Origin: Anaplasmataceae bacterium AB001_6
GTDB lineage: Bacteria > Pseudomonadota > Alphaproteobacteria > Rickettsiales > Anaplasmataceae
DNA: 64,000 nt
NCBI GenBank assembly: GCA_020002265.1
Contig: CP048228.1
Location: 372,001-436,000 of the forward strand
Direction of reading: 5' to 3'
Shown: piece by piece, positions 25,861-34,908 of the stretch
How positions within the stretch are numbered: position 1 is the stretch's first letter
Layout: each line of letters opens with the position of its first letter
The notes under the pieces: model-generated
The model's input: the letters and a program-made list of their open reading frames with translations, nothing else
Told to the model about the DNA's origin: nothing
Database searches by the model: none
Program-made: the position numbers and the translations under genes

Positions 25861-27063
25861 TTAAGTTATCATTCTTATAATTATTCTTTTTTTACCTATT
25901 GCAATCTTTTTTTTGCCATCTATTTGCATATTAACATCGGTCACAATTTGATCATTAATTTTTACTCCTCCAGATCTAATTTTTTTCTTTGCTTCACTAT
26001 TAGATGATGCAAAATCAATTGAAATTAATAAATCTAATAATCTAATTGTTTTAGCATTTATTTCTTTTATTGGTAATGCAGATGATATATCCATTTCAAA
26101 TTCTTTAATCATGGCATCTTCAACATTTTTAGCTATCTCTTCTCCGTGACATATCTGGGTGGCTTGAGTTGCTAATATTTTTTTTGCTTTATTAATTTCT
26201 TTGGATTGTAAATTGCATAACTCATTTATTTCTCCTATTTCTAGATCTGTAAACCATTTTAAAAATTGAGCTACATCTTTATCATCAATATTTCTAAAAT
26301 ATTGCCAATAATCATTTGGAGATAATAGATCTTTATCCAACCAAATTGCGCCATTTGCAGTTTTTCCCATTTTTTTTCCATCCGTGGTTAATGCTAAGGG
26401 AGTAGTTAATCCAAACACTTCACTATTTTCTTTTTTTCTGCATAATTCTACACCATTGACTATATTTCCCCATTGATCTGATCCCCCTAGTTGTAATATA
26501 CAATTTTCTCTTTTATTTAATTCTAGAAAATCATAAGCCTGCATTATCATGTAGTTAAACTCTAAGAAGCTCAAATTTTGTTCTCGAGAGAGTCTTGTTT
26601 TAACAGACTCAAATTCTAACATACGATTAATGGAGAATATTTTGCCGATATCTCTCAGCATATCTAGATATTTTATATCCTCAAACCATTCAATATTATT
26701 TAAAAAAATAACATTATCTGATTTTTCATGAAAAAATTTTTTCAATGTTTGAGATATCCCTAAGATATTCTTTTCTATTTCTTCTATAGATATATATTGG
26801 CGGCTTTTATCTTTACCAGAAGGATCTCCAATTCTTGTTGTGGCGCCTCCAAGCAAAATAATAATTTTATGCCCATCTTTTAATAGATGACGTATAAGCA
26901 TTATTTGAATTAGGCTGCCAATATGTAGAGTGCGTGCTGTACAATCAAAACCTACATAAGAAACTATTTTTCTTGAAGATAAAATGGTATCTAATTTTTC
27001 AATATTCGTGCATTGATAAATAAAACCTCTTTGGTTCAAATGATTTAGTAATAGGCTTTTCAT
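25861..27063 (-). CDS. tyrS: Tyrosyl-tRNA synthetase
   Basis: Class I aminoacyl-tRNA synthetase that charges tRNA-Tyr in the cytoplasm. The 400-residue protein has the Rossmann fold entry YVGFDCTARTLHIGSL (HIGS is the HIGH motif, about residue 46), the tyrosine-recognition stretch LQLGGSDQWGNI at about 190-202, and KMGKT, the KMSKS equivalent, near 233. The last ~60 residues are an S4-like RNA-binding domain (AKKKIRSGGVKIND). Length is normal. No T-box or other leader structure is evident in the 97-base region before the start; the gene is followed by a 150-base gap to the dioxygenase-like gene upstream on the same strand. Confidence 0.96.
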   Translation of the reverse strand: MKSLLLNHLNQRGFIYQCTNIEKLDTILSSRKIVSYVGFDCTARTLHIGSLIQIMLIRHLLKDGHKIIILLGGATTRIGDPSGKDKSRQYISIEEIEKNILGISQTLKKFFHEKSDNVIFLNNIEWFEDIKYLDMLRDIGKIFSINRMLEFESVKTRLSREQNLSFLEFNYMIMQAYDFLELNKRENCILQLGGSDQWGNIVNGVELCRKKENSEVFGLTTPLALTTDGKKMGKTANGAIWLDKDLLSPNDYWQYFRNIDDKDVAQFLKWFTDLEIGEINELCNLQSKEINKAKKILATQATQICHGEEIAKNVEDAMIKEFEMDISSALPIKEINAKTIRLLDLLISIDFASSNSEAKKKIRSGGVKINDQIVTDVNMQIDGKKKIAIGKKRIIIRMIT

Positions 27064-27210
27064 TATGTCATCTACCTTATAAATACCTTGAGATACAAAA
27101 TTTAACGTACTTAAGATGATAAATAAATATACATTTTATGAAAATAGATAATACATTAATCAGAATATGTTTATTGATAATCATGGAATTGTCTGCATTA
27201 ATTGTTGTTA

Positions 27211-28038
27211 TTAATTAGCTTTAGTATCATTTGCAGCATCTTTTTCAGGTGCTTCCTTTTTTAGATTAAATTTTTCAAGATATATTGGATCCACAGTATT
27301 TGGTCTATCAAATTGATCTTGTTCATATATCTTGTTTATTCCTTTTAGAATAATGTTAAATTCAAATGTCAATTCAACATCATTTGTTTTGGTCATTGTA
27401 GCATTCAAAAGATGTCTTTTATGACTTGGAATTGTAGACAATCCAGAATTTAATTTGCGCTCTTTATTTTCTTTATTGAAAAACATGATTGTTCTTAGAG
27501 GTATAAATTCTCTGTGTTGTGCTATAAAATTTACTACCGATGCTGCATCATCACTTTCTGGATGTGGATATACAGTTGTAAAATTATAGTATCCTAGATT
27601 ATCTGTTACAGCTATACCACTACCATTAAAGTATCTATCCCATCCTACTGGAAACCTTTTTTTAATCTGTTCAAATTGATAAATTCCTTTGTTATTTGTA
27701 TGCCAAATTTTTACTATAACATTTGCTATTGGTATGCAGTTAGAATCTAATACTCTGCCCATAATTCTAATTGGTAGACCGTCTGCTACATATGGGGAGC
27801 CTGCTTTTCTTCTTAAATTATTTGAATATACAAATTTTTCTGGTCCTTTATCTAAATGATTAAATTCTGGCGTGAGTTCGCATTGCATTAGAATAGGATC
27901 TATAATTCTATTCACTAAATCTAAATCGTATTTTTCCTCTCCAAATAGATTATCAGGACATAAAATCACCGCAAATATAAAATGGTATATTACAATTTTA
28001 ATATGTTTCCTTTTAAAATTTTTATGATTTGAAATCAT
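27211..28038 (-). CDS. Exported intradiol-dioxygenase-like protein with altered iron ligands
   Basis: A 275-residue protein with an N-terminal hydrophobic segment at about 12-27 after a KRKHIK stretch, consistent with a signal peptide or anchor. The core matches the beta subunit of protocatechuate 3,4-dioxygenase: LPIRIMGRVLDSNCIPIANVIVKIWHTNNKGIY, then DNLGYYNFTTVYP. Of the four iron ligands expected (Tyr, Tyr, His, His), the first Tyr (Y120) and first His (H175) are present, but the second Tyr position is Glu161 (HPE instead of GPY) and the second His is Glu177 (QHREF instead of AHIHF). It may bind metal differently or have lost ring-cleavage activity. Similar proteins occur in Rickettsia by my recollection. 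The rest of the aromatic pathway is absent from the window. Confidence 0.75.
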   Translation of the reverse strand: MISNHKNFKRKHIKIVIYHFIFAVILCPDNLFGEEKYDLDLVNRIIDPILMQCELTPEFNHLDKGPEKFVYSNNLRRKAGSPYVADGLPIRIMGRVLDSNCIPIANVIVKIWHTNNKGIYQFEQIKKRFPVGWDRYFNGSGIAVTDNLGYYNFTTVYPHPESDDAASVVNFIAQHREFIPLRTIMFFNKENKERKLNSGLSTIPSHKRHLLNATMTKTNDVELTFEFNIILKGINKIYEQDQFDRPNTVDPIYLEKFNLKKEAPEKDAANDTKAN

Positions 28039-28209
28039 AATTAACTGATATCATTAACATGTGTATTCAATAATGTTAACAATATCTAACTCACAAACGA
28101 TAAATTTATATGAATTAATATCCTACACCTTTGATGAAAAATGAGTAAGATTCATTTATCACACTTTTTCATAACTTATTGTGTATTTTAATAATAATCT
28201 ATTTATGAT

Positions 28210-28237
28210 ACAATCCTCCGACGGGTTGTAGGATTGT
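28210..28237 (+). promoter_or_regulatory. Hairpin in the rpsO leader
   Basis: ACAATCCT (28210-28217) pairs perfectly with AGGATTGT (28230-28237) around a 12-base CG-containing loop, ending 20 bases before the rpsO ATG, which lacks an obvious Shine-Dalgarno. S15 represses its own translation in many bacteria through leader structures, so autoregulation is plausible. A weak promoter candidate (TTGTGT, 19 bases, TATGAT at 28204-28209) lies just upstream. Confidence 0.4.
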
Positions 28238-28257
28238 TTATAGTTTAAGTAATAAGT

Positions 28258-28533
28258 ATGATTAAAGATTTTGTTTCAGTTGATTATGATGATGTTCTCG
28301 GTAGATTCCGAATCAATGAAAAAGATACTGGTTCTTCTGCAGTGCAAGTTATTTTACTAACACGTAGGATAGTGCCACTTTCTAAGCATTTGCAAAAATT
28401 TAAAAAAGATTTTCATTCTTTGCGTGGTTTAATTAAGATGTTAAATACTAGAAGATCTTTACTTAAATATATTAAGATACGTGACGTGAAACAGTATCAG
28501 AATCTTATTAAAAGTTTGAATATACGTAAATAA
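28258..28533 (+). CDS. rpsO: 30S ribosomal protein S15
   Basis: A 91-residue S15, which binds the central domain of 16S rRNA. The conserved core is seen as DTGSSAVQVILLTRRI..L..HLQKFKKDFHSLRGLIKMLNTRRSLLKYIK, split across the middle of the protein, with the family's HS.RGL and RR.LL.YL patches. Length is normal (about 89). It is followed 57 bases later by pnp, the usual rpsO-pnp order. The first residues (MIKDFVSVDYDDVLGRF) are somewhat unusual in composition for S15. Confidence 0.95.
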   Translation: MIKDFVSVDYDDVLGRFRINEKDTGSSAVQVILLTRRIVPLSKHLQKFKKDFHSLRGLIKMLNTRRSLLKYIKIRDVKQYQNLIKSLNIRK

Positions 28534-28590
28534 TAAAGCATTTTGGCGCGCAGTTGTTTTTTGGTTAATATATAATAGGAATATGTGATT

Positions 28591-31050
28591 ATGTCAGTTT
28601 TGGACAGTACTTTTAAATTTTATGGAAAAGATTTGTTTTTGGAAAAAGGGGTCTATGCTGGTCATTCTGACAGATCAGTTATGGTCAGATATGGCGGGAC
28701 CGTCGTATTTGTATCTCTCAGTATAGGAGAATTTAATCCCTCTGGAGACAAAAAATCTTATTTTGGATTGCCTTTAATGGTTGATTTTTTGTTTAGAGCA
28801 TATGCATATAATGAGATACCAAAAAGTTTTTATAGAAGAGAAGGGAAATTATCTGAGCGTGAAATATTAGCTTCTAGAATAATTGATAGAACTTTTCGAC
28901 CTTTAATAGATGATTCAGTTATCAATGATATTAGCCTTAATTGCATGCTTTTATCATTGGATGAATCTTGTTCTCCTGAATCTGCAGCAATAATAGGTGT
29001 TTCTTATGTTTTAGGTGTTTCTCCATTACCTTTTCGTGGTCCTGCTGTTGGTATGGGTCTTAATTATAACCAAGGAAAAACTTTATTTGATGGCTCTGCA
29101 ACTGATTTTTTGCCTTTTACTGATAGAGATGGTGAAGAAGATGTGAAACTTGATCTATTTGTTTCTAGTATTAAGGACGCGATTATCATGATAGAAGCGG
29201 AATCTAAAGGGATTAAAGAGGACGATATGTTGAAATCCATAGATTTTATTCATAAAGAATCACAAAATGTGATTGCATGGTTGAAAGCAAATATAGATGG
29301 TGATATTGATACTCTTTATTCTAATAGAATAGATAAAAGTATTGTTCAGCTTAAAAATCTAGAGTTAGTAAAAGCTATCCAATCTGATTATTATGATGAT
29401 TTTAAAAAAGTTTTCTCTGCCGATGATTTTTATAAACCAAAATTTCTTAATGATAAGAGAAATTTAATTAATGGAATTAATGAGAAATTTTCGGAGAATA
29501 ATAATCACGAATTATATAATGCTGTTAAATCTGTTGAAAAAGAAGCAATGGTCGATGTTTTATTTGATTCTGCTAAAAGAATTGATGGAAGAGCATGTGA
29601 TGATATTAGAAATATAGATATTAAACTTGATGTATTGCCTGATTCTCATGGTTCAGCACTTTTTACACGAGGTGGAACACAAGCGTTGGTTGTGACTACT
29701 TTGGGAAAAATTTCAGATGCTCAGATTACTGATGATTATAGCGGACGTAAAGAGAGTTTTATGTTGCATTATAATTTTCACCCATTTAGTGTGGGAGAAA
29801 TTGGGGGAAATCGTCCACCTGGAAGAAGAGAAGTAGGACATGGCTGTCTTGCTTTGAAATCTTTGAAGAATGTTATGCCTAATTTTGAAGATTTGCCTTA
29901 TACCATAAGATTAGTATCAGAGATATTGTCTTCTGATGGGTCATCTTCCATGGCTACTGTTTGTGGATCAACTTTGGCTTTAATGGATTCTGGTGTGAAA
30001 ATAAGTAAGCCTGTTGCTGGGATAGCTATGGGTCTAGTTTTTAGTAAAAATAGCGATGATTTTGTGATTTTATCAGATATTTCTGGCGAAGAAGATGCTT
30101 TGGGAGATATGGATTTTAAAGTTGCAGGAACTGATAAATATATATCTGCACTACAAATGGATGTTAAAACCGATAAACTTACCATAGAAGTACTGAAAGT
30201 TGCTTTAGAGCAAGCTAAAAAAGGCCGTTTATCTATTTTAGAAGATATGATTGAAGCCATTGATAGTCCTAGGACGAAATATAAGGATACTGTAAGAAAA
30301 ACAGAAGTGTTTAAAATACATAAGGCTCAGATTAGTAAAATTATAGGTAGTGGTGGTAAAACCATCAAATCTATATGTGAAGCAACAGAATCTACAATAG
30401 ATATTGATGATGATAAAGTTTACATTTCTTCTAAAATTGAACAGGGTTTAAATGATGCTGTAAATATTGTTCGAGGTATAGCAGGAGTAAATCGAATTGT
30501 TCCGTTTGTTGGAATGAAAACAAAAGCTTTAATCACAGGTGTACAAAGTTTTGGTGCATTTGCAATTATTGGGAGTGATAATCAAGGTCTTATACATGTC
30601 AGTGAAATGACAAAAGAAGATGGTTCAAGAAAAGGAAAGAGTGATAATATCTCTCTTAATGAAGGTGATGTGGTTGAAGTGGTAGTTAAAGCTATTGATT
30701 CTGCTACAGGAAAAATACAACTTTCCATGTTTGTTGATGATTATAAAGATAAAAAACAAGGTTCTTCTGAATCTGTCGCATCGCAAGGCAAGTCTTATGA
30801 TTTTTATAAAAGAAAATCTGCTTCATCAAATGATGAAAATATAAAAACGTCTACTCCACATGCTAGAAAATCAACTGCTAAAAGATTTTCTAAAGAGAAT
30901 AAGCATGGTGAAAAAGGTAGTAAAAGAGATAATATCAGCAGTGGTAGAGCTCAAGATAATAGATTTGTTTCTGGTACAGAAAGTGGCAGACGTAAAATGG
31001 AAGACAAAGATGTTGATACAGAGGATGAAGGGTCTATAAGATTTTTTTGA
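28591..31050 (+). CDS. pnp: Polyribonucleotide nucleotidyltransferase (PNPase)
   Basis: PNPase degrades RNA 3' to 5' by phosphorolysis. I choose ATG 28591; the in-frame GTG at 28585 is an alternative. Two RNase PH cores (about 1-240 and 310-550) carry the hallmarks FLFRAYAYNEIPKSFYRREGK, DRTFRPL, and in the second core RxDGRAxxxxR, FTRGxTQALVxTTLG, GxRRExGHGxLA and SDGSSSMATVCG. A KH domain (KISKIIGSGGKTIKSICE) and an S1 domain (VQSFGAFAIIG...GLIHVSE) follow. At 819 residues it is about 100 longer than most; the surplus is a basic, Ser-rich, disordered tail after ~725, ending in an acidic patch. It follows rpsO and precedes gatB. Confidence 0.96.
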   Translation: MSVLDSTFKFYGKDLFLEKGVYAGHSDRSVMVRYGGTVVFVSLSIGEFNPSGDKKSYFGLPLMVDFLFRAYAYNEIPKSFYRREGKLSEREILASRIIDRTFRPLIDDSVINDISLNCMLLSLDESCSPESAAIIGVSYVLGVSPLPFRGPAVGMGLNYNQGKTLFDGSATDFLPFTDRDGEEDVKLDLFVSSIKDAIIMIEAESKGIKEDDMLKSIDFIHKESQNVIAWLKANIDGDIDTLYSNRIDKSIVQLKNLELVKAIQSDYYDDFKKVFSADDFYKPKFLNDKRNLINGINEKFSENNNHELYNAVKSVEKEAMVDVLFDSAKRIDGRACDDIRNIDIKLDVLPDSHGSALFTRGGTQALVVTTLGKISDAQITDDYSGRKESFMLHYNFHPFSVGEIGGNRPPGRREVGHGCLALKSLKNVMPNFEDLPYTIRLVSEILSSDGSSSMATVCGSTLALMDSGVKISKPVAGIAMGLVFSKNSDDFVILSDISGEEDALGDMDFKVAGTDKYISALQMDVKTDKLTIEVLKVALEQAKKGRLSILEDMIEAIDSPRTKYKDTVRKTEVFKIHKAQISKIIGSGGKTIKSICEATESTIDIDDDKVYISSKIEQGLNDAVNIVRGIAGVNRIVPFVGMKTKALITGVQSFGAFAIIGSDNQGLIHVSEMTKEDGSRKGKSDNISLNEGDVVEVVVKAIDSATGKIQLSMFVDDYKDKKQGSSESVASQGKSYDFYKRKSASSNDENIKTSTPHARKSTAKRFSKENKHGEKGSKRDNISSGRAQDNRFVSGTESGRRKMEDKDVDTEDEGSIRFF

Positions 31051-31067
31051 GAAATAAAAAATAAATT

Positions 31068-32507
31068 ATGTTTCTATTAGGGAAGAATTGGGATGTTGTT
31101 ATTGGGTTGGAAATACATGCTCAAGTTGTTTCGGATCGTAAATTGTTTTCAATTAGTGATTGTACTTATGGTGCCGAACCTAATGCTAATGTTTCTATTC
31201 TTGATGCTGCTTTACCGGGGACTTTACCTGTTTTAAATGATTTTTGTATATTGCAAGCCATCAAGACTGGGTTAGCTTTTGGCGCAAAGATAAGTAATTA
31301 TTCTAGATTCGATCGTAAAAATTATTTTTATCCTGATCTTCCTGCAGGATACCAAATTACCCAATTTTATCATCCTATTGTTGTTGGTGGTAAAGTTACT
31401 GTAAATGATGATGAAGGTCGGAAGAAAGATATTAGATTACATCATATTCATTTGGAGCAAGATGCGGGTAAGTTATTGCATGTTGGTGATAATAGCTATG
31501 TTGATCTCAATAGAGCAGGCATCCCTTTAATGGAAATAGTATCTGAACCTGATATGAGCTCTGCTAATGAAGCAGTGAATTATGTAAAGAAGATGCGTCA
31601 AATATTACGTTATATTGGAACTTGTGATGCCAATATGGAGAAAGGAGAGATGCGTTGTGATGCAAATGTGTCTGTTAAGCCTGCTGGACAGCAGAAATTA
31701 GGTATAAGATGTGAAATTAAAAATTTAAACTCGCTTAAGAGCATTATGCGTGCAATAAATTTTGAAATTGAAAGGCAAATTAACATAATAGATTCTGGTC
31801 AAGAAGTTAAAAGTCATACTATGCTTTTTGATATCGATACTGGTGAAACAAAGCCTATGCGTCGTAAAGAAAGTAGTAGTGATTATAGATATTTCCCTGA
31901 CCCTGATATTCCCCCTATAAAAATTTCTGATGATGTGATTAACAGTGTTGTTATTCCTGAATTACCAGATGAAAAGTTAGAGAGGTATATTAATCAATTT
32001 GGAATATCTAGATATTATGCTGAGATATTAGTAGATGATAAATTAGTTGCTGATTATTTCGAGAAATTGATTGTTAATTGTTCTATACCAAAAGCTGTTA
32101 CTTGGCTAACGGGTGAATTATTTTCCTATCTAAAACGAGAAGGAATAGAGATATCTCAGTCTGTTATCACTTCTGATGTTCTGGCTCAGATTATATCTTT
32201 GATTGATGAAGGAGTTGTCTCTGAGGGTAGTGCAAAAAAAATATTTAACTGTATTGTTGAAGGATCTAATTTAGCACCAGAGGAACTTGTTGAAAAATTA
32301 AATTTGAGACAAATCAGTGATTATCAAGTTCTTTATGATATTTTTAAGGATATTATGAATAATAATCTTGATAGAGTAGTCGAATATAAAAATGGTAAGA
32401 ATAAATTATTAGGGTTTTTTATCGGCCAAGCAATGAAAAAAACAGGTGGCAACGCCAATCCTGTTATGCTAAGTGAAATTGCTAAGAAATTACTAAATGA
32501 TAATTGA
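31068..32507 (+). CDS. gatB: Aspartyl/glutamyl-tRNA amidotransferase subunit B
   Basis: GatB is the kinase/tRNA-binding subunit of GatCAB, which converts Glu-tRNA-Gln (and Asp-tRNA-Asn) to the amidated forms. The 479-residue protein has the family start WDVVIGLEIHAQV, then the metal- and ATP-site block FDRKNYFYPDLPAGYQITQF, HLEQDAGKL, DLNRAGIPLMEIVSEPD, GEMRCDANVSV and EIKNLNS, and the C-terminal GatB/Yqey tail ending FFIGQAMKKTGGNANP. gatA and gatC are not adjacent. The gene lies 17 bases after pnp, and its stop overlaps the start region of the zapE frame. Confidence 0.96.
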   Translation: MFLLGKNWDVVIGLEIHAQVVSDRKLFSISDCTYGAEPNANVSILDAALPGTLPVLNDFCILQAIKTGLAFGAKISNYSRFDRKNYFYPDLPAGYQITQFYHPIVVGGKVTVNDDEGRKKDIRLHHIHLEQDAGKLLHVGDNSYVDLNRAGIPLMEIVSEPDMSSANEAVNYVKKMRQILRYIGTCDANMEKGEMRCDANVSVKPAGQQKLGIRCEIKNLNSLKSIMRAINFEIERQINIIDSGQEVKSHTMLFDIDTGETKPMRRKESSSDYRYFPDPDIPPIKISDDVINSVVIPELPDEKLERYINQFGISRYYAEILVDDKLVADYFEKLIVNCSIPKAVTWLTGELFSYLKREGIEISQSVITSDVLAQIISLIDEGVVSEGSAKKIFNCIVEGSNLAPEELVEKLNLRQISDYQVLYDIFKDIMNNNLDRVVEYKNGKNKLLGFFIGQAMKKTGGNANPVMLSEIAKKLLNDN

Positions 32508-32515
32508 TTATTTAT

Positions 32516-33518
32516 ATGTTAAATACGTATCGTAATTTTGTAGATCAAGGTGAGATAGAATTTTCTTCAGAGCAATTTTCTGTGTTACAAAGATTATCTA
32601 ATATTAATAATTTTAATAATTCTTTTTTTTCAAATTTCCGAAAAAAAAAGAGTATTTATCTTTTTGGAGATGTTGGTATAGGCAAAAGTTTTATTATGTC
32701 GATATTCTTCAATGCATGTAAAAAAAAAAGTTCGCTTTCACTATCATAGATTCATATCTGATTTACATAGTTATATAAATAGTAATCATGTGACGGTTCG
32801 AGAATACGTCCATGTTTGTTTTAGAGATATAAAGTTGATTTGCATCGATGAATTACACATTAATGATGTTGTGGATGCAATGTGTCTAAAAGATTTCATC
32901 ATTTCTGCTAATAATATGAATATAGTGATTTTTTTTACATCTAATTATTTGCCAGATAAATTATATACCAGAGAGATAAATTCTGAATGTTTTTTTCCGG
33001 CGGTAGAATATATTAATAAGTATTTTGATATCGTAGAATTAACAGAAAAAAGAGATTATAGGATTCCAAAATTTGGTAATTCTAGTTCTTTTTACTGCTC
33101 TATAAATAGAGTTAATCCTATAACTTTGTTACGCAATTCTGGATTTGAATTAAAAAGTGTAACAGATGATGAAATAGAGTCGCTTGGCATAAAGATAAAT
33201 TTTAAAGTATTAAATAGAAATATTGCTATATTAGATTTTGACTATTTATGTGCAAGTAATTTTGGTCGTGATTTATATTTTGCATTAACTGAAAAATATA
33301 AAATAATATTTCTTTCAGATTTATATCAGATAAAAGACAGAAATATATTGAGGAGATTGATCATTTTCATAGATCAATGTTATGAAAATCAGGTAAAGAT
33401 CATTATTACTTCTACGATTGAAATAGATAAAATATCAAAATTAAAAGAGAGAGATATTAAGCGCAGTTTATCCAGAATAAGAGAACTAACTAATATAACA
33501 ATCTTGGACCTTGAATAG
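32516..33518 (+). pseudogene. zapE: ZapE (AFG1-like) ATPase gene split by one extra A in a poly-A tract
   Basis: Two overlapping frames encode one ZapE-like protein, an AAA+ type ATPase linked to cell division under stress and membrane protein turnover. The first frame has Walker A GDVGIGKS at residues ~51-58 and runs into ten consecutive A bases at 32720-32729, after which it hits a stop. The next frame, beginning inside the same tract, continues in perfect family register: VRFHYHRFISDLH, Walker B LICIDELHINDVVDAM, FFTSNYLPDKLY, and FFPAVEYINKYFDIVEL..KRDYR. Removing one A joins them exactly. Either the gene is recently dead, or polymerase slippage on A10 restores some full-length product, or the read has an indel. 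The 3' ~110 codons are intact. Confidence 0.8.
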
Positions 33519-33527
33519 TAAACAAGG

Positions 33528-34790
33528 TTAATCAACTAAAGGCATCATAACGTATAAATTGTTAGAACTTGCATTCTCTTCTTCTGATGCACTTCTATAA
33601 TTTTTAATTACGATAGGCTTAGAATCTGCAATGAATAATAATTCTATTTCTTCCTGATTTTGATCAATGCAATTTAACGCATCGATCATGTATAAGCAGT
33701 TAAATCTTATTGCAAAATTGTGATGGGGCGCAGAATTATCATATGATATTTCGCCTTCATTTTCATATTCAATTTTTTTTACATCTACACTTTCTCTTGC
33801 AGATATCGATACCGAACTTCTTGCACTAATTTCAATTTCTGTGTTATTTAAAATTGATATTTCTGTACTTTTACGGCTGTTGCTATCGAATATTACAGAT
33901 ATTCTATTGAGACTATCTAATAGCTTCTCTTTATTTATTACCACCTTTATTTGATGAGAATTAGGGATTGCTGATTTACAGTTTGGAAATATCCCAGAAA
34001 TTAATTTAGATACTATTTCTTTATTATGAGATTGTATATATATTTTTGTGAGAGAGCCACCATAACCAGTATTTGCAGATAATGATAGAATTTCTTCATC
34101 AGATACTATTTTGAATAATTCTAATACCGCTTTTTTAGGTATTATAATATCAAATCGAGATTCATACTTTTTTTCTAATTTAACCTTTGCAAATGATAAG
34201 CGATGTGTATCAGTTGAGCATGATGAAAGTATATTGTCTTCTAACACCAAATTCAATCCTGATAAGTTATATCGTGCAGGATCATTAGATATAGATAGTC
34301 TAGTTTTTTCTATTAAAAATCTTAAATCTTTTCCCTTTATTTCTATCAAAGGTATCTTATTAGGCTCTTCTAATGTAGGATATTTATCAGTATTAGAATA
34401 AGGTAAAGAAAAAGTAGAAAAAACACGATTGTCAGTTTTCTTATTAATTCTATTTTCCAAATATAGAAGATTGTTATGTAAATATAATTTTGATGATGTA
34501 TCCTTGGGTAATCGCTTTATAATGTTAAAAATTGATAAGGCAGGTAACATAAGTTCTATATTTTCTATAACTTTAGTTCTTATAGTTTCACATATAGATA
34601 TTTCTAAATCTGTTGCAATGAATTTTATGGCCCCTATGTCTTTATTTAAGATCACCTTAAAATTACTAAGCATTGGAATTGGGCTCTTTCTAGGAATTAT
34701 ATTTATTAAGTGAGTTAATAATGTAGCAAAATCGTTTTTTTCTACCGAGAATAAGTCAATTTTTTTTTCCTTAGTATCAAGACGCTCCAT
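33528..34790 (-). CDS. dnaN: DNA polymerase III beta sliding clamp
   Basis: The clamp tethers DNA polymerase III to template. The 420-residue protein has the three repeated clamp domains; recognisable points are LINIIPRKSPIPMLSNFKVI near the N-terminus, LSISNDPARYNLSGLNLVLEDN, and ATDTHRLS-type CSTDTHRLSFAKVKL in the middle, and a C-terminal PIVIKN...LYVMMPL that matches the usual P..i......YviMPmr ending, here without the final Arg. It is about 45 residues longer than typical, with inserts in the loops and a longer N-terminus. It is convergent with zapE, only 9 bases apart. Confidence 0.93.
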   Translation of the reverse strand: MERLDTKEKKIDLFSVEKNDFATLLTHLINIIPRKSPIPMLSNFKVILNKDIGAIKFIATDLEISICETIRTKVIENIELMLPALSIFNIIKRLPKDTSSKLYLHNNLLYLENRINKKTDNRVFSTFSLPYSNTDKYPTLEEPNKIPLIEIKGKDLRFLIEKTRLSISNDPARYNLSGLNLVLEDNILSSCSTDTHRLSFAKVKLEKKYESRFDIIIPKKAVLELFKIVSDEEILSLSANTGYGGSLTKIYIQSHNKEIVSKLISGIFPNCKSAIPNSHQIKVVINKEKLLDSLNRISVIFDSNSRKSTEISILNNTEIEISARSSVSISARESVDVKKIEYENEGEISYDNSAPHHNFAIRFNCLYMIDALNCIDQNQEEIELLFIADSKPIVIKNYRSASEEENASSNNLYVMMPLVD

Positions 34791-34908
34791 TTTTCAGCAC
34801 AACACTCAGATTATAATAAAGAACCAAACAAGACAAAATTTTAACATATGTGATATATTAATGAAATAGTAGAGTGTTTGTACATATTTATTATCCTTAC
34901 AATTATTT

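Noticed and set aside
8004-28038. Aromatic degradation pathway made of the monooxygenase and the dioxygenase-like gene
   Set aside because: The two genes are 18 kb apart on opposite strands, the dioxygenase has altered ligands and a signal peptide, and no other pathway gene is present.
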